A stretch of DNA of 64,000 nt, taken from NCBI RefSeq assembly GCF_030272615.1, contig NC_081411.1, positions 828,622,897 through 828,686,896 on the forward strand, given 5' to 3'. Positions within the stretch are counted from its first letter, which is position 1. Each line of letters starts with the position of its first letter. The notes beneath the pieces were generated by a model. It was not told where the DNA came from, did no database searches, and saw only the letters and a program-made list of their open reading frames with translations. The DNA comes from Cryptomeria japonica. Taxonomy: Eukaryota > Streptophyta > Pinopsida > Cupressales > Cupressaceae. Below, one piece after another: positions 10,305 through 22,890 of the stretch. Both the position numbers and the translations under genes were made by a program.

Positions 10305-11240
10305 CATAATGCATCAATTTAGGACTAGTTTCCTTTATTTTTAAAACATTTCTCATAGTTATGCAAAAACTTCAGGACATCTGTCCCAAAATACTTCTTG
10401 TGGTTTTTCGTAACTGTTTTACCGGGGAGTGGTCGAGTTTTCAAGGAGACCGTCCCCGTTTAGACTATAAATTAAGTAAAACAGATGGTAGAAAGGGGAT
10501 ATTTTAGTAACTAATTTTGTGAACTTCGATGAAAGTTTTTGGTTTTGGCATTTTCTGTTCTTAATTAAAGGAAGAATCAGATGATTGAGATCTGTTATGG
10601 AAAAATATTGGCAGATGTATTTTTGTGCCTTTGTTGCATAAGGATATATATATGAAATCTGATCATATTGTTTTTGGGGAGAAGAAAGATCTGTGTATTT
10701 TGAATCCGAATAGATAACATGTCTTTGCATATGTTCATCCGATCAAGTAACAGTAATTGATCATTTCATTGCAGTATTTCATTATTCCTCTGATGTTCTT
10801 TCCTTTGAATGTGTTATTTACTCTAGAAAAGATTCATGATTGAGGGCGGATTTATTTTCCTTGAATTTGTTCGTCTTTTATTAGTTTAGGTGGAAGAAGT
10901 ATATTGAACTTTGTTTCAGTTGCTGAAGTTACATGCATTGGAAATTAAGGAAAATAGCTTTTCATTGTTTATGAGACATGTGCAAAGTTGCAACCTTTCA
11001 TCCAAGAATGAAATAGGCGGCCTTATTCACTTTCTGGTTAAAAGCTTTCATTCGGATATAAATAAAAATAAAACACATTTCATGAAAAACCAAGATAGGG
11101 AGCTATACCTATGCAAAAATTTAGAGGGAAGTGACTTGAAACAACACTTACCCAACTGTTTAGTGAATCATTTGTTCTTAGAATAAGGTAACAGAGTTTA
11201 AAATTAATCATTTAAAAACAAAGAGCAAATCTGTTCACTA
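10305..11240. other. Downstream flank of the unknown gene, no further gene seen
   Basis: The sequence is AT-rich and has only short frames. One open stretch at 10,911-11,186 lacks recognisable motifs. It does not repeat the upstream flank of the gene (6,300-7,200), which argues against insertion F being an LTR element. It ends at the junction where PMD sequence resumes. Confidence 0.5.
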
Positions 11241-12380
11241 ACAATTTCATATGACCAGGTGTGTGTAGAGTATCAATCATTGGGGCCACTGGATTGGGAT
11301 TATCTACCACATATGATAGATAACAGGATGCCAGTTGAGTATGTTGTATACTTCACTGCACATAGGTTTCCTAGGTTGACATGTCCTGATGAGCCAGAGC
11401 TAGTTCTAGATGAGGACGATGAGAGGCCACGATGCAAAGCTCCTAGATGATTGAGGGATGGTGAGGGGAGAGGAGGTGGGGGCAAATATGATGGCGGAGA
11501 CAAAGGGGATGATAGAGGTGGATATGAAGGAGATGTAGGAGATCATGGTGTTGGAGATGACGATGGAGGAGATGATGATGGGGGAGATAGCCGAGCAGTG
11601 GTGGTGGTAGGGGCAGGCACACCGGGAGCCAACAGTTCTAGATCTACTAGAGGTGTATATATGGATTAGATGACCTAGGTGGTCAGACGAAGGAGATCTG
11701 GTCCAATGGATCAAAGGCATCATGTCCTAGAGCAGGAGGTTCCCTAGGTTGAGTAAGTACCTACGAGAGTATCACAAGTTGAGCAGCCATAGGATGAGGC
11801 ACCTCGATGGATCCTCATTAGGATGTCATCTTATCAGCAACGTACTCATATTACTTACTTGCAGGGCTAGGTTCAATGTTTAGAGAGTCAATTAGCAGAG
11901 AGAGACTCTCAGATAGCCCAGCTAGAGGTCTAGATGACATAGTTACAGGTATAAGCACATGAACAGATGTCCCAGGTACAGATAAAGGCATAGGCCCAGA
12001 TTGTCCAGGTAGAGGCCCAGATGGCCTCTCTCATGGCTGAGAGAAATGCAGCGAGGAATAGATGTCGGCAGGCCAAGACACAGGTACAGATGTCAGGAGA
12101 GTCTAGTTCAGGGAAGGCTTCCCTGAAGATGATGCGCCAGGCGGTCCAGGAGGCTGAGTATTACAGGACCTTATACTATACTATTGTTCCTGTTGATCGA
12201 AGGGCTCCATAATTTTCATAGCTGAGCAGGAGATCGGATAGAGCCAATCTTAGAGTCGAGGAGTGATAGGGCTACTTCAGAGAGATCCCCCAGGTGGGGA
12301 CCTATGTACAAGGGTATCGGTTGGTGTTACCAAACCTGTCGCATTAGGACAGAGTTCCACTCCGCGCTCTAGTGGTCACA
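11241..12380 (+). pseudogene. Plant mobile domain protein, 3' part (acidic linker and coiled-coil tail)
   Basis: This is the continuation of the PMD gene interrupted at about 6,250. It opens with LGPLDWDYLPHMIDNRMPVE and YVVYFTAHRFPRL, matching PLPWDMWADIEDAGMDAKYI and TYWGEHPFPWL of element B. A glycine/aspartate-rich linker follows (11,451-11,670), then a long helical stretch with MASLMAERNAARNRCRQAK, and the conserved tail EAEYYRTLYYTIVP (B: EIGYWRDLYYGVVP). Stops are frequent and frames shift more than once. The C-terminal coiled coil is not part of the PMD itself and seems specific to this element-borne lineage. Confidence 0.7.
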
Positions 12381-13991
12381 CTGATCCATTCGTGTACACA
12401 CCTTTTGTGATGATATATTTGATGATTCCTGTGATGCATATTTGTGATGTATCTCATATATTTTTATGATATCATTATATCTTGGACATTGATCCTTTTG
12501 ATGATATGATATGTAGTCGATCCTATTCGCTCTACATGACCTATGATATTGTGGATGCATTCTATTTGTTATATGATTATGTTGTGCAGTTACTTTCATG
12601 ATGTATTCTTTATTTTCTATATGCCTATGAATTCTAGATGATGGATGTATGCTTCTTACATGATGATGCAATATTTACACGATGTTATGCAAATGTGAAT
12701 ATGTATGGTGGTGCTTATAAGTACTATGTGATGTATGTGCAATGCAATGCTTTCTATTTTTATGATGTTCTTATGATTTTGTCATGCATGTTAATAAGAG
12801 ATGGATCTAATGCAATGATCTAACTAAATGAAAGAATGATTGGATGTTTTATATGAATGATGTCTTAATATGCAATGGTTACATGAGATGAACTAACTTA
12901 TCATGCAAGACGATGAAATTATTAATTTTTGTTAATGTCCAATGCACTCAATCACTTAATAAGAGAGATAACACCATGTTGAAGCCTTTGGCCTTGGAAA
13001 AGATGAGCTTTTGTGATCCCATGCAAAATGCAATGCAATGTTGTGATTAGACCGATCATTGCTTTTTATCATCATTGAGCCTTTAAAGTATGGGAAGTGA
13101 GTGCAAACATCAATGGTATAATTGAACCATGATGACCTAAGCACTACTTTCCTAGGTTTTGATATTGCAAGTTAGCACAAGCATCGAGGTATAATTGAAC
13201 CAAGATGACCTGAGTGTTGCTTGCGTAAAACAAGCAGTATTAACCATTTCTATATGCAAATCCGAAATGTCTTCGATGATACTCCGATGATCATGTCCTA
13301 AGACAACTTTGCACATATTAATGGTTAATTTATAGATAGTATATAAGAAAATGTCATGTTCCTTCCTTGTTCCTCTAGTCAAAGACATCCTTGAGTCACT
13401 CAGAAATCATGATAGCTAAAATCAAGATAAAATAGTTGAACCATTATTGTCAAAGTGTTAAAATAATTAGTCAAAATATATCATCCATTTATATGTGTTT
13501 GTCATGTTTAGACTGATAGTTGGTAGTTGATGGTTGACAATTTGATCTTGTGTTCAACGTTGGATGTGTCTCAATTTTTGCTTGACAAGAGTTGCCTAAC
13601 TATTGTTATACCTGTTGGATTAAGCTCAAAACGATGAAATTTTTTGCCCCCAGCGAGGTTCAAAATTTTGCCCATAGTCTAGAAACAAACTTTTATTATG
13701 ATATATACAATGATCCAAACCATGGTGAGAAATCACCTGCGATGCCTACGCATGTAGAAAGGCTTTATTATGGATATGAACAATGCTAATGGAAATGAAT
13801 ACAAGTGGAAGGATGCACAAACCAATAGATGGAAGAGCTAGCTGAGAGATAGCGCCTATTTGCTAGGTTTTCACCATCTATTATTATTGCACTTTTTCTC
13901 ATATATTGATTTTTTTGTTTGTTTATTTTGCACTATTTTCTCTATTTTTGTATTTTGTATTTTTCACTTTTTGGAGGATTTTTCTATTTTT
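12381..13991. other. Spacer between the convergent PMD and pol genes of element A
   Basis: An AT-rich spacer rich in ATGATG/TATGATG words (12,400-12,900), with no credible gene. Pieces recur in the same place in element B: AGTCAAAGACATCCT (13,377 and 41,689) and AGGTTTTCACCA (13,865 and 42,500), followed by T-rich sequence in both. It therefore belongs to the element and probably carries the 3' ends of both transcripts. Confidence 0.5.
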
Positions 13992-15200
13992 TTAGACATA
14001 AAACTTCTTCAGATGCATGTTATTGATGGGTTCCTCAAGCTGATCCCCATCCTATGTTGATAGATGATATGCTCCTGACCCAAATACTGTTGTGACCACA
14101 AACGGACCTAACCAATTTGGTTCAAACTTCCCTTTTTTTTCTTGATCTGACTGGTTTCGTGGATTTTCCTTTAGTACTAGTTCTCCCACTTGAAAGGCTC
14201 GTAGATTGACCTTGTGATTATAACTTCGACACATTCTTTGCAGATATACCTTTAAATGATCAAAGGCATTTTGTCTTCGTTCATGGATCAATTCTAACTC
14301 TTGTAAGCTAGATACTCGTTGTTCTTCATCTGGGATAAGGCCTTTTAATGATACTCATAGAGAAGGTATCTCTACTTCTATTGGCAGTATTGCTTCTGAT
14401 CCGTACACAAGAGAGGAAGGTGTGTTGCCTGTTGGTGTACAAATACCAGTACAGTAGGCCCATAGAGCAGGGTTCAATTGAATATGCCAATCTCTGCTAA
14501 CATCATTCACTGTCTTTTTGATGATTTTCACAATAGTTTTGTTTGATGCTTCTGCCGGCCCATTCCCTTGTGTATAGTAGGGTGTGGAAAATATGTGTCG
14601 GATCTTGAATTTCTCACATAGCTCTTGTACATCCTGGTTCTTGAATGGTCATCCATTATCACTGATAATGGTCAATGGGTATTCCATAGCAACATATGAT
14701 GTAGCTCAAGATAAATGCAGCAATTTGTTTTCCTGTGATATTTGTGAGAGGTACTGCCTAATCCATTTTGTAAAATATTCTATAGCTACAAGGATGAATT
14801 TGTGACCATTGGATGAAGGAGGATTTACCTTTCCTACTAGATCAAGACCCCATTGGCAAAACAACCAAGATGTTGCCAAAGCGTGAAGCTCTTGTGTTGG
14901 TGCATGAATTAAATTTTCATGGATCTGACATTGTTTGCATGTTTTAACTATCTGAAAAGAATACCGTTCCATAGTTGGCCAATAATAGCCCAAGCGTATG
15001 ATTTTTTTTGAAAGGGTAAGACCACTTGAATGATTGCCACAAATATTGTTATGGACTTCATTTAAGGCCTTCTCAGATTCTTCTTGCTCGAGACATCTTA
15101 AAAGAGTATCATCCAGACCTCGTTTAAAAAGGGTATCCACGACAAGAGTATAATGGGAGGATTGGCAGATGAAATTTCTCTTTTGGTTTTTTGACAAGTC
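13992..15200 (-). pseudogene. pol: Gypsy A integrase (zinc-binding, core and C-terminal parts)
   Basis: Integrase joins the retrotransposon DNA ends to the host chromosome. Reading leftward, the HHCC finger is visible (HNNICGNHSSG ... CKQCQIH), with GYYWPTMERYSFQIVKTCKQ between. The core opens with FCQWGLDLVGKVNPP and SNGHKFILVAIEYFTKWI. The D and E residues of the DDE triad further on fall in a broken stretch (14,300-14,700). The C-terminal part (SYNHKVNLRAFQVGELVLKE, then KFEPNWLGPFVV) ends the polyprotein with NNMHLKKFYV before TAA. Several stops break the frame. Confidence 0.85.
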
Positions 15201-15249
15201 AGGAGGGAGAGTGTTATCTTTTAGGTATGTATAAATTTGGCCATAGTGG

Positions 15250-15975
15250 GAGGCATTATGTCCAACAAGGTGACAGATAGTTTAGGAATCGGGACAATTA
15301 TGAGTAGGGTAAAACAACTCTTCCACCAGGAATTCATAACGCTCTTGATTTTCCTGTGTCTGAAGTAGAGAAGCAATTATTGCCATGGCATCTGCTGCTT
15401 TGTTGTCATTCCTCAGAATCTGCTCAAAAGTGATTTCTACAAAATACTTCTTGAAATCATCTACCATATTTTTATAAGGCATTAGTTTGTCATCCTTTGT
15501 TTGGTAATCATCATTAATTTGATTGATGACAAGATGAGAGTCTCCAAAGACCTGTAGCTGTGTAATGTTCCACTCTATGGCCATCTTGATTTATGTGACC
15601 AAAGATTCATATTTTGTTGTATTGTTGGTGCTTGGAAAGATTAATTTGTACGCTTTTGGAATTATATGACCTTGTGGCGTGATGAATAGAATACCTGCTC
15701 CTGATCCATGTTGTGTATATGAACCATCAAAATATAATTTCCATGTCTTTGTGGTGACTGTTAGGATATCAGCATCTAGAAATTTAATGTGTAAAGGACG
15801 ATCATCTTGAAGCGGTGCCTCTACTAGTCGATCTATAATGATTTGCCCCTTGATAGCTTTTTTGTCCACATACTCAATACTAAACTCGCTCAAGATCATG
15901 ATCCATTTTGCTAATCTTCCTATTAATGTTGCCTTGCTGAGCAAATACTTCAATGGATTTATTTTAGCAATCAAC
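15250..15975 (-). pseudogene. pol: Gypsy A additional archaeal-type RNase H domain
   Basis: The segment WKLYFDGSYTQHGSGAGILF ... NNTTKYESLV ... VFGDSHLVINQINDDYQTKD ... LRNDNKAADAMAIIASLL has the layout of a type-I RNase H of archaeal/plant kind. In Tat/Ogre gypsy elements this domain sits between the usual RNase H and integrase. Three acidic positions are visible (FDG, GDS and the D of KAADAMA). The glutamate expected in the NTTKYE segment is a lysine at its usual site, although a glutamate lies two residues on. In front of it, QDDRPLHIKFLDAD is a typical linker. A stop after ESLVT breaks the domain in two. Confidence 0.8.
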
Positions 15976-17100
15976 TAGATAGAGTGAGATAGGATATAGT
16001 GTCTCATTTTTTGAGAAGAAAACACTACTGCCAAGCATACTTTTTCTGTTGGTGAATAGTTGAGCTTGTATCCCACTAATGTTTTGCTGATGTAGTAGAT
16101 GGCTCATTCTTTTCCTTCATTGTCCTATTGTGTGAGCATAACTCCTAATGATACTTTGTGGTTGATACATAAAGTAACAATGACTTTCCTGGAATTGGTG
16201 ACATTAGGATGGGTGGTTGCATGAGATAGGTCTTTATTTTGTTGAGTGTGTCCTCACATTGATGGTCCCACTTGAAATTAACATTTTTGTGCAATAGATG
16301 AGTAAATGGTTGACATTTATCTGCTAGCTAAGCAAAAAATTGTTTGATTGACTGTACTCTTCCTTGGAGTGATCTAAGTTGACTGATATTCCTGGGAGAT
16401 GCCATTTCCATGATTGCTTTGACCTTGGCTAGATCTACTTCGATACCCTAGCTGAAATAATGTATCCCAATAGCTTGCCTGAAGTGACACCAAAGACACA
16501 TTTCTTAGGATTGAGTCGTAGCTTGTGTTGTTTTAACCAATCAAAGATATTTTCCAGTATTCCTATATGTTCTTCTTTGTTGTATGATTTTTCCAATATA
16601 TCACCCACATAATCTTCCATGAATGTATGCATCATGTCATGGAATATCGTTGTCATTGCTCTCTAATATCTAGCACCTACGTTCTTTAATCCAAATAGCA
16701 TGACGTTCCAGTAGAAAGTACCTCATGGACATGTGAAAGTTGTCTTTTCTTTATATTTAGGTGCTATTTTAATGAGATTGTATCCGAAGAAACCATCCAT
16801 GAGAGAAAACATGGAGTTTCCAGTAGTTAAATCCACAATGATGTCAATGTTAGGCAAAGGAAAGTCATCCTTTGGAAAGCCATTGAGAATATGTTGCAGG
16901 TCCAATGAATCCTACATCAAGTAATTTCTTTAGTTCTAATTTGACCAGAAGAGCGATATGAGGATGCATCTTCCTTAATTTTTGTTTAACTGGTTTGGCT
17001 CCTGGACTGACATTTAAGTGATGCATAATAAGATTTGGATCCAATCTTGGTATGTTTGCATATAACCTGGTGAAATTGATTTAACGTCGTTTGAATAATT
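15976..17100 (-). pseudogene. pol: Gypsy A reverse transcriptase and first RNase H, broken active site
   Basis: Reverse transcriptase copies element RNA into DNA inside the virus-like particle. Visible blocks, right to left: KDDFPLPNIDIIVDLTTGNS, MFSLMDGFFGYNLIKIAPKY, MTTIFHDMMHTFMEDYVGDI, LRLNPKKCVFGVTSGKLLGY, and the connection RSLQGRVQSIKQFFA. The catalytic box is YVGD instead of YVDD, so one metal-binding aspartate is lost. Stops occur after FTCP, near KNVGARY and after VSK. The block order and spacing are those of Ty3/gypsy reverse transcriptases. Confidence 0.85.
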
Positions 17101-19354
17101 CCATATATTGTTGCCTTTCTTGCTCTGATAGAGAAGTTGTTGGATGTAGAATCTTTGGTTGCTCCATTGTCCCAATGTTAAATGCCTCTATTGGTTTGAT
17201 AAATATGGATGACCTTTCTTGATAGTATTCAAGTAAGGTGTCAAATCTCCCATCTTCTGGTGCCTCGATGAGATTTTCACTGTTAGATGTGTTCTTTTTA
17301 CTTTTTCCTAGTCTAATGTTGTCAATAAATTGTTTTCAACATTAGACCTGATATTGTTTTCTCTATTTTCACTTTTGCGACTGAGATATTTGGTACCCAC
17401 TTGACTGGAAGATCCATTGTTGAGATTCCTGGTGAGAATTATTGCGGGTTTTATTTCATTAAGATATAAGGATATGGCATGGTCATTAGGAAAGGTATCA
17501 ATGGCAGCATGTCTTTCATTTTTCCAGTCAATAAGTTCATGGTGGATTAGAGGTAAGGGGTCCTCAAGTTGAGATTTTTCGATAGTATTTAGGGTCATGA
17601 TAGAGATGTCAAAGTTTTCAATATGTACTTCAATGTCTATAAATGTACTCTTGTTAGAATGACCTCTTGCAAGTACCTCATGATTGTCCTCGATTAAGCC
17701 CAAGTCAACCAAATGTGATTCTAATTCAAGTGGGCTAATTCCTAACATTTTCCCTACATGCATATGAACTACATCAACTCCTAAATCTTCTTCAAACCAT
17801 GTTTCTTCAGCCGATTCTTTAGAATGATAGGAATCCCATTCTCATTCATTAGAATCTATCTCACTTGTAGCCTACAATCTACAGATTTGTTCATATAGCA
17901 TTTGATTTGTTTCTTCTATTTTTCTTGCTATATCTTTTCTTCTCTCATATTCAGCTTCCTCTAGGCTGATATTGAGTTCTGTCAACCTTGCTATCAACTC
18001 TCCTTGATTTGTACCAGCTTCTTGTTTGTGTTGACTAAGAGTTAAAGTTGCATCTTTAGTTTGTTTTTCCTATTTATTAGAAGCTTGCTTCTTTTGCCAT
18101 TTCATGTTTTTTTTGTTCTCATTGCTTGGCAGTTGTTTCTTCTCTTTCAATTGCAAGTTGTTCTTGTCTATTTTCAAATTCATATTGTTGTTGGCTAGAA
18201 GATGTGTTCTCTGGTAGAGTAACTTGTCCATACTCTAAGCTTGATTCATCTGTAGCCTACTGAGTATGAGGTTGGATAGGTTCTAAGATACCTTCTTTTC
18301 ATTTTCCTACAAGACCTATTCCAGTGTATCCCATTTTTTGAAGGATGTTAAATCCTTTTCCATACTTTTCTATACGTATTCTGACATTGTTGATCTTATG
18401 TTGGGCTTCTTCATCCTTGTATAGCTAGTATAGCACATCTTTGTCTTTTGTTTCCTTTGATAAGGTCCCAACACTAACAAATGCTTCATCAAATATTGGA
18501 AGATGTTTCACAATTGGTTGTTGTTTAGAGTTTGATGGTTTTTCATAGGATTTGGGAGAAAGTGGTAATTGTGATAGCGAATATTCTTCGTTCCCTCGAT
18601 CTCTTAACTGCATTTGTTTTTCCATACTTGATAAAATTGAGGCAAATTATTTTTCCTTGGTTTGTGTGTTTGAAGATGGTGCCTCCCTATTATGAGGAAC
18701 AATGACCTCTCGAGCTAGTTTTAGATTACTATAGTACTGGAATGGATTTGAATCTATTGAGATCGTGATTTTCTGCCCATTATAGGGAAATTTTAGGCAC
18801 TGATGATATGTTGATGGAACAACTTGTATATCATGTATCTAGGGTCTTCCCAAGAGTATGTTGTATGATAAGTCAAAGTATAGAACTTGGCATGCTCTAT
18901 CTTTCTGCAAAGGTCCCACTATGATGGGTAATATCACAATTCCTTTAGAGGAATGCTCTTCTTCATCATATGCTTTGATGGTGATCTTTTTTCAAGGATC
19001 AACTGCATCTTCTGAATAACCTAGAGCATGAACAAGACCGAATGAGAAAATGTTTAAGACAACTCCCCCATCTATTAGGACATGTTTAACTCGCATCTTA
19101 TGAATGAGGACTTCAATATGCAAGGGAGCATTATGGGGATGTTGCAAGGACATATCATCTTCTTCAGTAAATGATAATTAGTGAGGGGTTGTGAGGTGTC
19201 CCACCGTGGTTTGGAATTGATCTACATCAAGATCTTTGGTCACTGTTGTATCTACTAATTCTCTTTCAAGAATATCTTTGTGTGTAGGTAAAAGCCTTAA
19301 AAGTTGTAAGATGGATATTTATGCGACAGTTTTCTATAGTTGATCCACTAGACT
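17101..19354 (-). pseudogene. pol: Gypsy A protease, G-patch and linker region
   Basis: The protease matures the polyprotein. Its motif reads VLIDGGVVLNIFSFG (about 19,080-19,040), with the DGG aspartate intact, followed by AYDEEEHSSKG and KFPYNGQKITISIDS. About 700 bp further left a G-patch is recognisable (KYGKGFNILQKMGYTGIGLV), a glycine-rich RNA-binding motif known from some retroelement polyproteins. The rest, including the open stretch at 17,308-17,763, is the poorly conserved linker before the reverse transcriptase and contains many stops between about 17,800 and 18,100. Confidence 0.7.
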
Positions 19355-21233
19355 TTATTGTTTTGAAGTGGATAACATGTTAGTTGCAGGACTCGACATA
19401 ACAACTTTGGATTTGCTTCTTGTGATAGCATGAGTGGGTTCTTGATGTTTTTTCTCTTTGAAGACAATCATATTTACCACATTATCATATGCGTGAGCAT
19501 AGTTCACCTTTTCTTTACCTTTACCGTTGTGTATTGTTGATGATTCACCCTTCTCATGGTTAGGAAGCAGAGTTTTGAAAGTTGCGTGAGATTCGTTTGT
19601 TGTATGTCCATCTATAGTTAACACTCCATTATCACTCAAATCTTGGATGACATGTTTTAACTGTTGACAAGCATTTGTTTGGTGTCCTTTGTTTTGATGG
19701 AAATCACAATAATGGTTGTCATTCCACCAAGAAGGTTTTACCTTGGGTTCAAAGTTTCTTTCTTCTGGCAAGGTAATCAACTTGGTTGCAAGAAGCGTCT
19801 TTAATATTGACCCAAGTGGTTCACCAATGTTTATAAATTTCCTTTGAGAGAAATTGTTGAAAGTTGATTTTTGGTGTTTGTTGTTTTGTTGCACTATAGC
19901 TGAGTGATTGGATAAATTGAAAACCGGTTACTTTGGTTTTACATTATTGTTATCCACTATCCCATCGTTGATGACATTTCAATTTCTATTCCAAAATTTG
20001 GGCTTATCATTGTTGTTGTTAGCATTATTGTTAGGAGGATTAATTTCTTCTTTGTATATCTTCAACTCACCCTTCTTTATCATGGCTTCCTCCATCCCGA
20101 TTCCATTATAAATCATCTTTTTAAAACTTTGATGATATTACATTTTTAGATTATAACTCATTTGATCATTTAGGTTGTCGATGAATATGTCAATTTTCTT
20201 GTATTTTGGCACCGTACGAGGATATCGTGAAGCTAACCGTCTCCATATTTGTAGAAATGTCATGAAAGGTTCTCCACTGTTTTGTTTAGTATTACATATG
20301 TCTAGCATTATGACCTCATGTTGTATGTTGTAAGAGTATTGTGAAACAAACTTATCCACCAATTTTGTGAATGATCTAATTCCTAGCGGAAGTTTGGAGA
20401 ACCATTTTGTAGCTAGTCCACTTAAGCTCTTTGGAAATAATCTCATTGGGTATGTATCCTCATGTGCAAACTCCATACTCATTGTGCAAAATTCTCGTAT
20501 ATGATCTTGGGGATTAGTGCTTCCATTATATTTATCATATCTAGGAGTTTCACAACCTGTATGAAATGGTATTATGTTTAGATTTATGTCGAATGGATAA
20601 GGACATATTTCTTGAAGCGAGTATCTTCTAACAATTCCTCTCTGCATATCTTGAATCTGTGTTTGCAGCATTTGTATTTGTTGTGTAAGAGTTATAATAG
20701 GATTATCAACATGATTTATTCTTTATAACCATGAGTTTGTGTTCTAGTATGATCTGGATCTCTTCTTATATCGTCTCGACTCTTTCTTATGTCCTCATTA
20801 GATTTAACCTTGTTGAGAATTTTTACATCATCCCTTTTGGGAATAAAAGTTTCCTGATTAGTTCTTGTGTTAATAGGGGTTGATGCGTCATTCTTTTTGT
20901 GACCAAAAATATCCTCATGTTGTTCGTTATTATGGAAATGATTACTTCTCTTTTGTCCTAATTTGCACACATCAAAAGCTTGGAGGAGTGTAGCACCAGA
21001 TTTTGCTAACATTAGGGAGTATTTTTTTTTTCTCCCTCCAATATTTTCTCCATAAATTTATCGAATTTAGGATCTTATTTGATTTCTTTGATATGTTGTT
21101 CTGTTATGTCCTCTTCTTCTTTTATTTTATTTTGGTATTTCATGTTCCTATAATCTTCAATCATTTCAAATGTTTTTGTTTTTGTTTCTTCGATCTTTCG
21201 TCTTTGAGCCCTAGTTAAAACGGGCATACACAT
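19355..21233 (-). pseudogene. gag: Gypsy A gag (capsid and zinc-knuckle-like tail)
   Basis: Gag forms the particle that packages element RNA. The ATG at 21,233 opens MCMPVLTRAQRRKIEETK, the counterpart of MVETRSQKTRRETKEAQEST in element B. The capsid region is clear at 20,671-20,138 (YDKYNGSTNPQDHIREF, then YPMRLFPKSLSGLATKWFSK). The C-terminal part contains WWNDNHYCDFHQNKGHQTNA, the modified C-x2-H-x4-H-type finger typical of Tat-lineage gag, followed by QQLKHVIQDLSDNG. Stops and frameshifts occur near 21,075, 20,700 and 19,900. Confidence 0.8.
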
Positions 21234-21721
21234 GTTCTAAATGTTTTGCGAGGTTTAAATCTTCTATAATGTGTCATAATAAGTGATCAATTGCTGAAGT
21301 AAATATGATATATTGATAAGACACAAAATGGTCAGTCAAGTATTTTCCAGTTTGCAAGTATTCCGATCTTAGTTTGGAGTACGAATTTTGTGATTTTTTA
21401 TATGACCAAGCTCAATAGGATCGATATATCCTATGATATAGAACGAGGTCAATTTGATCAAGCGTTGTAGTTTTGTGATAAATGATGATAGATCTTGATG
21501 AGAAGCTACGTTTGAATGATCAGTTTATCAAAGAAAATGTGATGTTGCACTTTGAGATGTTAGATCTTGAACTTGTTGGAGGTGAATACTTGAGAATCTT
21601 AGTGTGTCTAGCTTTGAATCCATTTTGACAGAAGATAACCTAATTGACTGACTCGAGAAGATGACCTAGTCTCTATGTTTGACTGTCTAAGAAATGGGTT
21701 GTTTTTGTTTTATGATTTTAG

Positions 21722-21960
21722 TGCAGTTTACCAGAAACGCTAACAAAATGACCGGAAACGCTGCTATAATAACCAGGAATGCTAACAAACTGACTAGAAA
21801 CGTTGAGGAACAAACCATAAATGCTGCTATACTGACTAGAAATGCTGACAAACTGACCAGAAATGCTGACAAACTAACCAAGAACACCAAGGAACAGAAC
21901 ATAAACACTGCTATACTGACCAAAAATGCTGACAAAATGACTAGGAATGCTGAGGGATAG
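21722..21960. repeat. 21-bp tandem array 1 (core TGACCAGAAATGCT)
   Basis: About eleven head-to-tail copies of a 21-bp unit centred on TGACCAGAAATGCTGACAA, with neighbouring units differing at several bases (TGACTAGAAATGCT, TAACCAGGAATGCT). Confidence 0.8.
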
Positions 21961-22136
21961 ACTAGAAACGCTATTCAACAATGCAGTGACTCTAAAGTTC
22001 AAAACAATGATGTTTAGACTCAGCATATTTGGTGTTTGAACTTAGAAGATTGTTATTTTGACCCAACTTTTTGACTTCTAGACTCAGATGATATTTAGAC
22101 CTAGCAAGTGCAAACTAAGAGATCTAGCGTTGAAAC

Positions 22137-22445
22137 ATGAGCAATTTGACATTCAACCCAAAAGAGTTGTTGCTTAGACCAAGAGAGCTGACCTTTAGAC
22201 CAAAAAATTTGTTGTTTAGACCAGGAACTTTGTTGTTTAGACCAGGAACTCTATTGTTTAGACCAAGAGAATTACTATTTGGACTAGGAACTTTGTTGTT
22301 TACACCAGAAACTCTACTGTTTAGACCAGGAACTCTGTTGTTGAGACCAAGAGAGCTGTTGTTTGGACTAGAGACTCTGTTGTTTAGACTAGAAACTCTG
22401 ATGTTTAAAATTAAGATGTTGGAACTTAGACAATGGTTGTTTTGA
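22137..22445. repeat. 21-bp tandem array 2 (core AGACCAGGAACTCT)
   Basis: About fourteen units of 21 bp with the pattern TTTAGACCAGGAACTCTGTTG. Some units carry AAGAGAGCT in place of GGAACTCT, which links this array to array 3. Confidence 0.8.
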
Positions 22446-22544
22446 CTCCAAGAGTCTATGTGTAGACTAAGAAAATTGATGCTTATACCTAGAAAGCTCA
22501 ACCTTGGAGAGTTAATGTTGAAATATGAGAAAGCTAACATTCAT

Positions 22545-22890
22545 ACCAAGAGAGCTGACGTTTGGATCATGAGAGCTACTATTCGGACTAAAAGAGTGAC
22601 TGTTTGGACTGAAAGAGTGATTGTTTGGATCGTGAGAGTGATAGTTTGGACCGTAAGAGTGACTGTTTGGACAGAAAGAGTGACCATTTGGATCAAAAGA
22701 GCGACTGTTTGGACCAAAAGAGCGACTATTTGGACTGTGAGAGCTACTGTTTGCACTAAAAGAGCTACTATTTGGATTGAAAGAGCGACTGTTTGGACCA
22801 AAAGAGCTACTATTTGAACTATGAGAGTGACTGTTTGGATTGAAAGAGCGACTGTTAGGACCGTGAGTGCTACCATTTGGACCATGAGAG
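22545..22890. repeat. 21-bp tandem array 3 (core GGACCAAAAGAGC)
   Basis: About sixteen units of 21 bp with the pattern TTTGGACCAAAAGAGCTACTA; GACCA or GACTA is kept in nearly every unit. Confidence 0.8.

Larger units (their letters stand above)
6250..11240 (+). mobile_element. Insertion F: about 5-kb segment splitting the PMD gene
   Basis: Comparison with the uninterrupted PMD copy in element B shows that this segment has no counterpart there. The right junction lies just before TTTCATATGA, which matches TTTCATATGATTAGG in B (40,009-40,023). The left junction lies between 6,247 and about 6,300. It carries a promoter-like region, a short probable intron and one long decayed coding sequence. 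I see no LTRs, no convincing terminal inverted repeats and no polymerase, so its class is unknown. The TTTCTCATGATAAG / TTTCATATGACCAG similarity at the two edges is gene sequence or a degenerate target duplication. Confidence 0.55.

Noticed and set aside
6250-11240. Insertion F as an LTR retrotransposon
   Set aside because: The sequences on the two sides of the unknown gene do not repeat each other, and no primer site or polypurine tract is seen.
22124-22885. Long frames on both strands through the 21-bp arrays
   Set aside because: A period divisible by three keeps frames open automatically. Sequences are pure seven-residue repeats, with no start context or conservation to support translation.
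21722-22890. CRISPR-like array
   Set aside because: Units are contiguous 21-mers without unique spacers, and the window is plant nuclear DNA. It is a tandem repeat.
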